From Diatrype stigma (taxonomy: Eukaryota; Ascomycota; Sordariomycetes; Xylariales; Diatrypaceae), in contig JAKJXP020000177.1 in NCBI GenBank assembly GCA_022225965.2, positions 1 to 46,424 on the forward strand: a stretch of DNA of 46,424 bases, given 5' to 3'. Positions 32,813 through 43,219 of the stretch are shown here, piece by piece (within the stretch, counting starts at the first letter, position 1; every line of letters starts with the position of its first letter). The notes under the pieces are model-generated. The model did no database searches. It saw only the letters and a program-made list of their open reading frames with translations, and was not told where the DNA came from. Position numbers and translations under genes: made by a program.

Positions 32813-33503
32813 GGTATCGCACGGGTCTAGATTCAAATCGGGGTCCGTTCTGTTAGGGTAGATCTTGTGCGTCTTATGCGATGGCCTCTCCGTTGGGATC
32901 CAGCGTCCATGTTGTGATTTATGTAGCCCGCGGTCTTACGAATCCCCTTCTATAGATGCTAGTATAGTGTCATGCCTCGAAGCGAGGTCTCTATCCCGGC
33001 TTCCGGGTATACAGGACCGGGCCGAGTGGCGGGGCTGACGATTTGGGCGAAAACGCCAATTTCGTGATCATTACGGCCGATGACGAAATCTGAACCACGA
33101 CGTCTGATGGGCCCGGACGACTTTGCGACCCCATTGTCGGCGACGCGACCCGACGCGACCCGCCCGCACTCAACATCGAATACCACTTACAATCTCCCGA
33201 TTCAGGCTTATCTTCGCCTTAGTTGCCCGACATATTTAGCACATCTGGGATGCTAGGGCGCCATGCTGTTCTGAAGATTAGCGGTTGGTATACGTGCTTT
33301 TGGCGGGGTATGAGCATATGCTTCGAGGTCCAGAACGGCGCAAAAGTGTTGCGAGTTTCATAATACCTTTGGCTCGGTGTATGCTTAAATGTCAAGATGT
33401 CTCGCGACGGTAGTGATGGTTGAGACGACGTGGCTACTCATAGACTCTCTTCAATTTCCTCGGGTTGTTCATCTAGAGCGATAGCCTTATTCAATCTTCG
33501 ACT
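32813..33503. promoter_or_regulatory. Shared divergent upstream region (oxygenase 2 / MFS)
   Basis: 691 bp between start codons, no gene. Contains CGACGCGACC twice in direct succession (about 33140-33160) and several CGG/CCG triplets of the kind bound by Zn2Cys6 regulators, but no clean inverted site that I can assert. Confidence 0.45.
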
Positions 33504-35448
33504 ATGGCGGCGACTACCGATAAGAACCCCGTTTCTACAACTACAGATTCACTAGACACTTCTGAGATATCGAGTCCGAGCGATAACTTTCATCATGTGC
33601 GCCGTGGTGAAGATGCCGGCAACCTGTCTGTCGCCGAGTCCATCGATGGGTACGATGCCGAACGGATGCGGGCACGAACCGCGTTGACTGCCGAGGAAGA
33701 GAAGAAGTTACTGCGGCGTATCGATTGGCATCTGATGCCCATATGCTCGCTTATATTCATGTTTAAGAACCTCGACTCCGATAATGTGAGTTGCTAAGTA
33801 ATCCATGGTGCACTCAGGGGTCGGTCCATTTGGCTAATAACCAGTTCTTAGATCTCAAACGCTCGTATCATGAATAAAGGAACGGGCCAAAATATCATGA
33901 CACAGTTAGGGATGACATCAGACGAATACGCCTTACTTACAATATTCTACTACGTAAGTCAAACGCTGATCGAGCGCCTACCGGACTGAAGCTCACTCGC
34001 TTTATTAGATACCATACATTGTCGGAGAAGCACCGTCCAATCTGTTCTTGAAGAGGTTCACACCTTCACGGTGGCAGTCCAGAATCTTGATAACATGGGG
34101 CATCGCATTGGCATGCCATGTCGCATGTAGGAACAAAGAAGGGATCTGGGTCGCTAGGTTCTTTCTGGGGCTGGTAAGTTTCTCCTTACCTATATCTGTC
34201 TTCTGAGATGCACAATCTAACCTCTGATAGGCCGAGGCTGGGCAATTCCCTGGTGTCTTGCTTCAAATGACATATTGGTATAGACCGGATGAAATGTCCT
34301 TGAGGCTGTTGTACTTCTGTATGCATGTAATTTTCATTTCAAAGGTCCGGCTGCTAACGCTTACCTAGATATTTGTGGCAATGTCTCTGGGATCTTCAGT
34401 GGTCTGCTAGCATTTGGCTTTGACCATCTATCAGGAGCAGGAGGTCTCTCTGGCTGGCAATGGTATGATATGTTGCTTTGCGCCCTAATCTAAAGTTGGA
34501 CCTGCTAATGAAACGAATCTAGGCTCTTCCTGATTGAGGCTATCGCCACTATTCTATTTGGTGTGGTTGTTTGGTACTGCATGCCTGACTTTCCCGAGAC
34601 GGCGAGCTGGCTTACAGACGAGGAGAAAGCCTTCATCCAAGCGCGTCTCCCAGTAAATGCCCCTAGAGCCTCGGAGGAGAATTTCAAGCTCAGCGAAATC
34701 ATCGAATCTCTAAAGGATAAGAGGCTATGGCTCTTCACTCTGATATGGGCCTTCTTTACCGTTGGCACCTCGGGCGTTCGCTTCTACCAGTCCACCGTTA
34801 TTGCTAATCTTGGGTTCACGTAAGTTACCCAGTTAACAGAATTACATCGACAGTGCCTAATGGTGTGCTAACCTGAGATTTAGGAGCATTGCCACTGCCC
34901 AAATTCTCAACATTCCTATCACTGCACTAGGCCTGATTGTCATCGGGGTTACCGGCGTGTTTGCTGATAATGGCCGGCTTCCGAGACCCCTATACCCGCT
35001 CTCGTTCCTCACCATCATAATCGCCTGCTACGCTGTTCTAGTGGTGTACCCAAGCAATGGTGCCGTCTATGCCGCGACGATGATAGGTAACGCTGTCACG
35101 GCAGCTTGGTTCCCGATGATGTGGCCCTGGCGCGTGCAGACCACGAGCCGGGCGACCGGATCCGCCTTCTCAATCGGCTTCGTCAACAGCTACGGTCAAA
35201 TCGGTGGTGCCATTGGCCCGCAGCTCTTCCGCTCGGCTTACGCGCCAAAGTATACGTTGTCGTTTGCTGTCGCTATGGCCCTCGTTGGTTGCTGCATGGT
35301 TGTGACAGTGATTACTTGGTGGGTGACGAGGAAGACCGAGAGTAATACCCGAAAACTGAAGCTGGCTAGGATTGCTGCTGCAAAGAAAGGGGAAGCCATC
35401 TTGGATGACGTGGTTGACAATGATTTGGACGGACGGGGAAGAGCTTGA
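33504..35448 (+). CDS. MFS transporter, anion:cation symporter (allantoate/nicotinate permease-like)
   Basis: Seven exons by eye: 33504-33785, 33852-33953, 34009-34173, 34231-34318, 34369-34462, 34523-34819, 34884-35448, giving 530 aa in one frame. A ~90-residue polar N-terminus ends in RRIDWHLMPICSLIFMFKNLD, the classic entry of ACS-family carriers (yeast Dal5/Tna1 type). Then come GEAPSNLFLKRFTPSRW (loop 2-3), RFFLGLAEAGQFPGVL, a long central loop (FPETASWLTDEEKAFIQ) and C-terminal TMs with AWFPMMWPWRVQTTSRATGSAF. It is a plasma-membrane importer or exporter of carboxylates, vitamins or ureides; the substrate is not predictable. It is divergent from oxygenase 2 and convergent with the reductase, so it is the natural transporter for the block. 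Confidence 0.92.
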
Positions 35449-35831
35449 AGGTATTACTTGCCCTTCTCATGCCTGTATGACGTTGAGGCTTTATATTTAT
35501 GTAGTCATCATCCCATCAATATGATTATGAATATTTCCCCGTTTGACAAAATAGGGGTTGTGTCTCACTTTTATTTTATATATGCGTGTACGTTGTTACA
35601 TAGTTGTGTCAATCCATATGCCTCCTGGAGTCTTGATTCTTGTCACTGTTACATGGTTTCGGTGTAACTGTTAGATCATGTTAGTTGATTGGTAGATTGG
35701 AACAGATAAATGCAACTGAAGTACGAAGTACGTGAGTTCCGAAAGTGTGCTAGTTACGTATGTGGGCGCCATCGAAACACGATGCTTCCTAAGCTATCGC
35801 TTTTACTTGCTATATGTGCTGGCAGAAGAAC
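35449..35831. other. Convergent 3' region between MFS and aldo/keto reductase
   Basis: AT-rich 383 bp, expected to hold both polyadenylation signals. No gene is seen. Confidence 0.4.
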
Positions 35832-37126
35832 TCAGCTGGATTCTTCCTTCGTGTCACTGAACAAACGATCCTCATATTGTGCTGGCATGGTATCGCCAGC
35901 GATCTCCGCAGCCTTCGCGAAGGCCCTGATCTCAGCCTCTTCTTCGTCCGTCAGAGAGACGTCGAGGGCCCCCCAGTTCTCTTCCAGGTACTTGATCCGC
36001 CTAGTTCCCGGAATGGGGAAGATATCGTCACCTTGCTTCAGCAGCCACGCCAGCGCGAGCTGAGAGACGGTGCACCCCTTCTTGTCAGCCAGTGCCTTGA
36101 ACTGGCTGACGGCCTGCACGTTCTTGTCCCGGTTCTCGGCGGCAAACTGCGGCATCATCCTGGTGCGCAAGTCTGTCCCGTCTGCCACGGAGTCGCCTCT
36201 GCTGAAGGTGGAGGTTAGCAAGCCGCGCCCCAGCGGGGTTGCGACTACCACCGCGACTCCCAATTCGCGGCAAGCGGCCAGGAGGTTGGTTCCTCGAGGG
36301 CCCTCGATCTTGTGAGAGAAGACAGAATACTCCGTCTGGACTGCATCGACGTGCGCAATCTTGCATGCTCGGCGAAGAGTGGCGGACGAGACGAGCGACA
36401 ATCCAATCTGCTTGATTTTCCCCTCCCTAGGACCGTTATGTCAGTATATTAGGCATGTCACTTCGTCCTATACGTTCTTCGTAGCTACTCACGCCTTCAA
36501 TTCTGCCAAGGCCCTCATCGTCTCTTCAATGGGTGTGTTGACGTTAGGGGCATGCAGGTAGTCTATCGATCAACCCATTAGCAGGTCTCCGCAAGTAACA
36601 TATTGCTGCTCCTAACTCCCTTTTCTCTCTCTATACATCTCCGGTATATTCAGTCGGGTATTCAGATGCTGGTGGGTGTGTCTTACAAAGATCAATTGAG
36701 TCAACTCCGAGACGCCGAAGACTCTCTTCGCAAGCCTTCTTTGCATAGGGGCCAGAGCTGTCGACCTCGAAGGTCTTGCTGCCCTTGACATATCCGAACT
36801 TGGACGCGAGATAGATCTGGTCACGCTTGCCCGTGCGTTTGAACCACTTTCCTATCACCTCCTCGCTGTTCCCGTAAAGGCTATGGGATCACGGTGAGCA
36901 TGAACTTACTCCAGGCCCGACGGATACGAACTGTTGTAGGGGCAGTAACTTACTCGGCTGTATCCCAGAACGTCTCGCCCAACTCAACGGCTCGGTCGAG
37001 TACCGCAAAGTGCTCCTCTTCAGAGAGCGGAGTTCCATAAACTGCGTGAGACATGCCCATCAGTCCGAACCCGAGGCGAGGGACACTTGGCCCATTCTTT
37101 CCCAAAGGGGCATTTTTGGCAGACAT
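35832..37126 (-). CDS. Aldo/keto reductase
   Basis: Four exons by eye: 37126-36954, 36880-36687, 36562-36493, 36426-35832, giving 343 aa. The TIM-barrel AKR catalytic tetrad is complete: Asp55, Tyr60 (DTADLYGNSEEVIG), Lys85 (ASKFGYVKG) and His126 (YYLHAPN). The C-terminal NADPH-binding stretch IPGTRRIKYLEEN is present. Splice sites restore DTAD-LYG and YYLH-APN. It belongs to the yeast/fungal AKR group with the IGLSLVSSATLRRA segment and probably reduces an aldehyde or ketone in the cytosol. With a decarboxylase making aldehydes two genes away, an aldehyde substrate is attractive but unproven. Confidence 0.93.
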
Positions 37127-38184
37127 GCTGAAGTACAGTTGACAAGGAACCTGGTTCGAGTATCTCGTTGACGTTGAACTTGTGTTCAGACTTGGGTAGT
37201 TGTTGCATCTTCCAGGCTTCCCGTCCCAGATTCAAGGACGGGGACGTGTAGCTGATTTATAGACATCTCAACAACAGTTGCCCGGAGCCCGGAGCGCCCG
37301 GCCACCGTAGATTATGCTTTATGACCGGTCTCCAAACTTTAACTCCAGGCTCATCCTATAGATTATGTCCGTCACAAGCGTCCCATCTGCCCTATGGAAA
37401 GCTATGTCTAGTGCTGAGCGGGATGGACCGCGGAGGAAAAACGCTTGGCGTGCGTTCTGGAGTCACTATCTCGGACCATCCACGGAGGGACGGAAGAAGA
37501 CCCATAAAAGTCCGCTGGTGATGTCCGAAATGGCCGAGCCCAGAGCCGGCAAAGGGTACCCGAACCCGGTATGCGCTATCCTGCAATGTATTAAATTTGA
37601 TTGTTAACAGTTCGATGGTCTAGACTTTGCGCCTTGCTTCAAAACCAACCTCTGCACTGTGAGACACAATATAATCATATCATCCGCTTACCATCTTCTC
37701 ACTGTATTTTAGAGACCAGGTAATAGAAAATACGTACCCATCGTCATATTATACATCAGCAAAACTCTTCCGTGCATGAGATATGTTGGCCTTAACACCC
37801 GGCATGGCTCTATACAGTTGCCTAAGAAAATTCCCATAACATTTCAATCAATGGCTCGGGTATACGATCCGCTTCATTGCAAGCTCACTGGGTTCTTGGC
37901 TTCGAAAGCGGGTAGGTTACTAGGGGTGTACTTATCGCGATCGTTTTCAACGTCCTGGCGAAAAGCGTATTTACGTCTCGCATACTCGAAGTGTGGCCAA
38001 GTCTACAAAACCGCGCCGCTTATAAAAAACAGGGTAAAGGCACAGGGAAAGGAGAGGGGGAAGGCAAGTACAAAGAGCGCACCATAACAATAGACTTTTT
38101 ACATGTTGATGATAGTTGTTATGGTTGGTATATCTTCTTCTATGAAGGGCCAATACATAATCTTCCAACAGGTGTACGGCGTTC
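37127..38184. other. Intergenic stretch, no gene recognised
   Basis: Upstream of the reductase and downstream of the Cip1-like gene. Short frames on both strands (for example 37321-37521 +, 37776-38087 +) match no family. A purine-rich patch lies near 38030-38075. Confidence 0.4.
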
Positions 38185-39014
38185 CTATGCACTATCGCAG
38201 CCAGGACGGGTCGAGTCAACGACGATATCGTCATACCAAAACGTGTTGGTGTCACCACCGTACGACTCCCACCCGAAATAGACACCGGTGATCGCGGGCT
38301 TGATGGAGCCTCTTTGCCACTGCGCAGCGTTGTCATTGGGGACACCCGCCTTGACCGTAAGGCCCTCAATCGCCTCGCCGTCCAACCACGTCTCGATAGT
38401 GCCATCGGCACCCAGGTGATACTCGAAGCACTGCCAGGTGTCCGTGGCAAGGGCCTTGGAGACGGCAATGCCTTGCGGCGAGAGGTCGGGAAGCGTGGCG
38501 TCGTCGGACTCGTGGTTGTACATCAGGATCTTGCTCTGGCCGCCGATGCGGAGGTGCTTGTTGGCGCCCTGGGCGGAGTCGGGCATCGTGATGAAGGAGA
38601 CGTGGGAGTCGGTGAGGGCTTTGGAGGCCTTGCTAGAAGGTGGGGGTTTGATGTCAGTTCTGTCGTTCATTCCACCTTCTAAACTGCTTTACCCCTCCAA
38701 CGTGCTTCCCCCTCTGCGACCGGAATTCCAGGAAGGCCTTACACATAAGCCCGGACGTAAACATCGCCGGTGGGCACATTCGTCGTGCCGAAGAAGATGT
38801 GTCCACAAAAGCCACCCGCACCATCAACCCTCATGGAGCTCGTGCCGCTATACGCGACGGAGGTGTCCAGGCTCACTTTACCGCCCTGGTTGCAGTCGGG
38901 CGCATAGACGGGCCATGTGGTTTCGTCCCATCCACTCTCGAAGCCCTCGGTGACCTGGGCTAGGGAGGAAGGGAGGAGGGCGGCCAGGGCCAGAAGGGCG
39001 GTTTGGCGGAACAT
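38185..39014 (-). CDS. Secreted Cip1-like protein (plant-wall-degradation associated)
   Basis: Two exons: 39014-38743 and 38632-38185 (110-nt intron), 239 aa. A signal peptide (MFRQTALLALAALLPSSLAQ) is followed by a domain resembling Trichoderma reesei Cip1 throughout: FESGWDETTWPVYAPDCNQGG, GHIFFGTTNVPTGDVYVRAY, HLRIGGQSKIL, ESDDATLPDLSP, and ITGVYFGWESYGGDTNTFW. Cys41, Cys70, Cys159 and Cys236 could form two disulphides. Arg119 of HLRIGGQ corresponds to a conserved cleft residue. Unlike T. reesei Cip1 there is no CBM1 or linker; the chain stops at the end of the core. Cip1 has a beta-jelly-roll similar to polysaccharide lyases and is co-induced with cellulases. Here it is outside the metabolic block and probably unrelated to it. 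Confidence 0.9.
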
Positions 39015-40750
39015 TGTCGCAAGTACTATAGGTATATGGATATGACGAGCGAGAAGCAAACTTTCGTGGGAAGGGAAGAGCACGGTTGTGGTATTTTATA
39101 CCCTCATCTCCGCGCCACCTAGGCTTCTTCGCCCCGTCTTCCGTGTGTTTCGTTTACATCTCGGGGGGAAGCTTACTATGGAGTTAGTTATATTAAGTGC
39201 GTCAGTTCGCTTCTAAGGCCAGTGTAAGAATTGGTGGTCGGAGTCGAAGACTCCGCCGCCCTGGGACGACCGAGCGGGTAAGGTAGAGAGCGGATCTTCG
39301 GGAAGGGGGAGAGCTAGGGCTGTCATATATATATTGTATTCTAGGGTGAATGAGACGACGGTGGGGCCACTCCGTGGCCAAATCTGGAAGGGGGCTAGAC
39401 CCAGGGGGGGCGACAGGGGCTTCATCCAGTCCAGCAATGTTTATACTCGTGACATGGTCAAACCTAGCGTAGCCGCTCCGTAAATCCTTTTAATCTCACG
39501 TGAAATTCGCATACAGCTTCCAGAACTTCCTTCTATGGATACCAACCTGAAATTTATTTCATATAAATCTTTCTCCCGCCCATCGCACTCGTTTGAACCC
39601 TGTAAATCGAAGTGTACAGGGGGCATGTCGCAACATATGACGATGTTGAGATTCGCCGCACCACAAAACGACTATCTAGTTGTATTATCATGGGGAATAT
39701 GAAAACGCATGTTCTTCCTTTACTGAAGCCCTTTCCCCGTCATATAATGCTCTTTATTTCCTGGTTGTTGGTTGAAATAAACTTATTAGTGTCAATTAGT
39801 CTAGCATATATATACCCCCTGCCATAGAACGTAGGAAAGGCTATCGTTGCTGTTCTCCTCTCGAAGCAGGTCCATGGATTTTATTGACTTGCAAATGTCT
39901 GTTGATGGTTTTTGCATGCAGTTGCTCATAGTCCATGAGTGAACGAACATTGCTCTGACCCATCAGAAGACGAGGTTCCTCCTGATCATGTAGTAGGGCC
40001 TCGGTGCTGGCCACGGGCCCTACTCCGTTACAGTGTTCTTGGAGTTGACCAAGTTGATTACCGTGGACGTAGTTTCAACAGTGGAATCTATCAGAATTCA
40101 ATCTGATATATCATTAAGGTAATCTATTTCCATAAATGTCTTCTGTACCAGTGAAGCTCCGAGCGCCCTCGCAGCTCAGGATAATTGAGGGCCATATAGT
40201 AGGGCTCATACATCCAAGAGTCGAAGCATTTGTCAGGTTGCAAAACTCACAGCTACTTCTAACGTTTATCTTAACTCTCTTCTCAAATACAAGATGCACA
40301 AGATCACGTAGGCAGTGTTGATTAGGGGTAATACGCCCCACACATATTGTGTATATATATCAGTGTAGTCCCCTCCAGCCCTCTGACTGAACACTTAGAA
40401 TGGAATCTAACGGGTATTCATCCTATACACTTGATAGCCAGATCATAAGTGTCTGTTGCACGTCGGGGGCTCCATATGGAGATAGAAGCTAGGGACAGCT
40501 CTCCCTGAATGTCACACGGGGGCATTCCGGACCAACAGCAACTGCAGTTATCACTAACTGCAGAATGTATTGGAATATATTTCATCCCTTACTGCAGGAA
40601 GTATTGGAATGTATTTCTGCCTAATATAGCTATTGAGATTATAACAGCGGAAACCGCGGAAGCTGGAAATAAAGGATACGTATTAATACGTATTTGCAAA
40701 TTGCTGTATATAAATACTCCGTCGAATTCCCTTCGACGTCTCCTAAATTT
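39015..40750. other. Intergenic edge of the gene island, no gene recognised
   Basis: Composition drifts towards AT to the right. It contains a degenerate 34-bp tandem repeat (40557-40617) and no convincing coding frame; the frames at 39612-39827 and 40509-40772 have no family features. Confidence 0.4.
40557..40617. repeat. Degenerate 34-bp-period tandem repeat
   Basis: A 27-base unit beginning ACTGCAG and ending TATTTC occurs at 40557-40583 and again at 40591-40617 with three mismatches (A/G and T/A). A further ACTGCAG lies just upstream at 40541. It sits within 200 bp of the RIPped tract. Confidence 0.8.
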
Positions 40751-43063
40751 TAACTTTTTAATACGCTTTTAAAGAACCATATAAAATTATAAGCTGATTT
40801 GTTTTATACGTTCCAAGCCTTATAAGCCCTTATTATAATATAATTTTGTATCTTTTTTAAGATATATATATTTATATTTCCATTAATATAAATCATTATA
40901 TCTTAAGCCTTAAACGTTACGTCTTTAATGAAATTTGGTATTTCGTTTTTTGTTAAAGATATAATTATTTTTATAATAATCCCTTAATTTAAAAACCTTA
41001 TTATTAGCCAATAAAAAAATAAAACGAACATTTTTATTATTAAAAATTAAAAGATTTAATTATTCGTAATTATTAAAAAAAAGACCCCATTTATTTAGTT
41101 ATTCAAATAAATCTTTAATATTATTTTACCTTTTATTGGCGACAAGGTCGTATTTAAGGAATTATATCCTTAAATCTTTATATCTTTTAAGATCCAAGCA
41201 AAAATCCTTAATACCAAATCCGAAAATTTTAAGAAAAAATACGAATCCAAAAAAAAAAACGATCAAAAAAAACAAAAGTAACTTTAAAATAAAAAAAGTC
41301 CTTATTTATTTATCTTAAAAAGCACATTTATCCGGTATCGATCCTATAATTATTCGAAAGCCGGCTATAAATAGCCAGTTATAGGTTAATTTTAATATTT
41401 TCTTAAGTATTATAAATAAATTTCAAATATTCCAAAACCTTAATACGAATTATTATACGTTCTTTATTAATTAAATATAAAACCAATAGGAAATTTTATT
41501 ACTAAACGTATCTTTTTTTTTATTATTTTTCATTTTTAAATTATTTTCCTTAATAAAAACTTATTTTAAAATTAATCGATAAATTAGGATTATTACATAA
41601 AAAAAATCCTTTTTTTATTAAATTTTTAATTAAACCTATTATTTTTATTTAATCCGTAACGCCCGTTATATTTATTCTTTTTACGAATAATACGGCGCTT
41701 ATTTTATATAAGCCATTTATTTATAATGTAATTATAAACGAATCCGAAACCGAATCCCTAATATTTCAAATTAACGTTTATAATCTTTCGAAATAATTAA
41801 TTACTTTTTATTACGATATTAATTAAATTTATTATAACCTAATTACGTTTATTTATTAAATTAAGAATTATAATTAATTTATTACTAAAAATATCGAAAA
41901 ATAATATAATATTATGGCAAAAAATTATCGTTAAATGTTTTAGTTTTATCGTAAAAGTTATTATGCCATTAAAAAATAAATTGTTAAGCTTTAAAGTAAA
42001 ATAATTAAAGCCAATTATTAGTTTTTCTAAAAGGTTTGAAGAATTATCGTTAAATTCGTTCGAAATAACGAAATTCGTTAAAAAACCATTACGCGTTTTA
42101 AATAAATCGCCGACAATTATTATTAAGCATTACTTAAAATCGAAAAATGCATGTTTAAAATTTAAACGTTTAAATCGAACGTAAACGAATAAAGAATTTA
42201 AAAAAAAGCCAAATTAACGACTTTTTTATTCGAAAATATCTCGATCCGGCCAGTATTGACCGAAAAATACGCCGGCAACTCGAAAAATTTCGGTTTTATA
42301 TATAAGACGTATTAATAAAGTTTTAACGATAACTTAAATTTAATCCTTATGTCGTTATTAATGTAAATTTTGTTTTATAACAAATTAAATAATATATCGT
42401 AACGCATTTATTTTTTAGTCGTTTCGTTAATTAATCTTTTTCGTTTCGAATTTTTAAAATCCTAAAAACCGAAATTTCCGTATTAAAATATTTTAACTTC
42501 GAAACTAAAATTAAGAATTCCCTTATTAATAAAATATTTTAAATAGTTAAGCCAAAAAAACGGCATAAAATGCTTATTAACAATTCGATACGTTAAAGGG
42601 ATTACCTTTTATATCCGGCGGAAACGAATTCGGAAAAACACCATTACCGCCTTTTCGAAATCCAAGCGTATTAAATAACCTAAACTTTAATCCTAATAAT
42701 AAAAATAAATCGAACGACTAAAAAAAACTACCGCCGCCGCCTTAAAAAGGATTTTTTCAACGATTTTTACGACGACTTCCGAATAAGCCTAAATTAAGAA
42801 AATAACAAAATAAATTTATTTTAGCCTTAAAAAAATTCGGTCGTTTCGTTTTCGTTATAATTAATCCGGTTTAACTTAATAAGCCTTAAATTTATAATAA
42901 AAAAAATTATTTAAATTTAAACCTTAATGGATTAAAATGAAATCTTATTTTAAAACGTATATAAAAAGTTTTTTTTAAAATTATTACCGTATTAATTAAA
43001 TTAAATCGTTACTTATAAATAAAGCCCAAACTTAGCTTTAATAACGTTTTAATTAAATTAAAC
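40751..43063 (+). other. RIPped 5' portion of the right-hand retroelement tract
   Basis: Strongly AT-rich with CpA nearly absent and stops in all frames. It is probably the leader/gag side of the Gypsy element whose pol lies downstream, but no motif is readable and a different element cannot be excluded. A 14-bp palindrome GGCTATAAATAGCC is at 41363-41376. No host gene is seen. Confidence 0.45.
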
Positions 43064-43219
43064 GAATATGTAACAGAATGCCAAGGGACTAGCCATTCCG
43101 CTAATAACCTTCCACACAACGTGCAAAAGATCAGCAGTATTTGCACAACATGTGCAAATAGTCCCTTATCCGTACTTAAGTAGGTATGCCGCCCGGTGCG
43201 CCCATACCTTTACAGAATA
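43064..43219. mobile_element. Un-RIPped 146-bp TG...CA insertion with GAATA duplication (solo-LTR-like)
   Basis: The core 43069-43214 begins TGTAA and ends TTACA. It is flanked on both sides by GAATA (43064-43068 and 43215-43219), the size and pattern of an LTR-retrotransposon integration. The composition is normal (GCCGCCCGGTGCGCCC and similar), unlike the AT-rich flanks. Inside are two inverted pairs: AAGGGACTA/TAGTCCCTT (43083-43091, 43159-43167) and TTTGCACA/TGTGCAAA (43140-43147, 43151-43158). It encodes nothing. It is either a solo LTR left by recombination or a short non-autonomous LTR-type element that arrived after RIP. No second copy is in the window. Confidence 0.7.

Noticed and set aside
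27292..37126. Classical secondary-metabolite cluster
   Set aside because: No polyketide synthase, NRPS, terpene synthase, DMATS or cluster-specific Zn2Cys6 regulator is visible, so I describe it only as a candidate metabolic block.
43069..43214. 5' LTR of the downstream Gypsy element
   Set aside because: A complete 5-bp duplication GAATA flanks this single unit on both sides, which fits a solo insertion rather than the start of a longer element. The Gypsy body around it is also RIPped while this is not.
43073..43218. 7-bp ACAGAAT direct repeats as a DNA-transposon target duplication
   Set aside because: The TG...CA boundaries with GAATA explain the same bases better and have matching TGTAA/TTACA ends.
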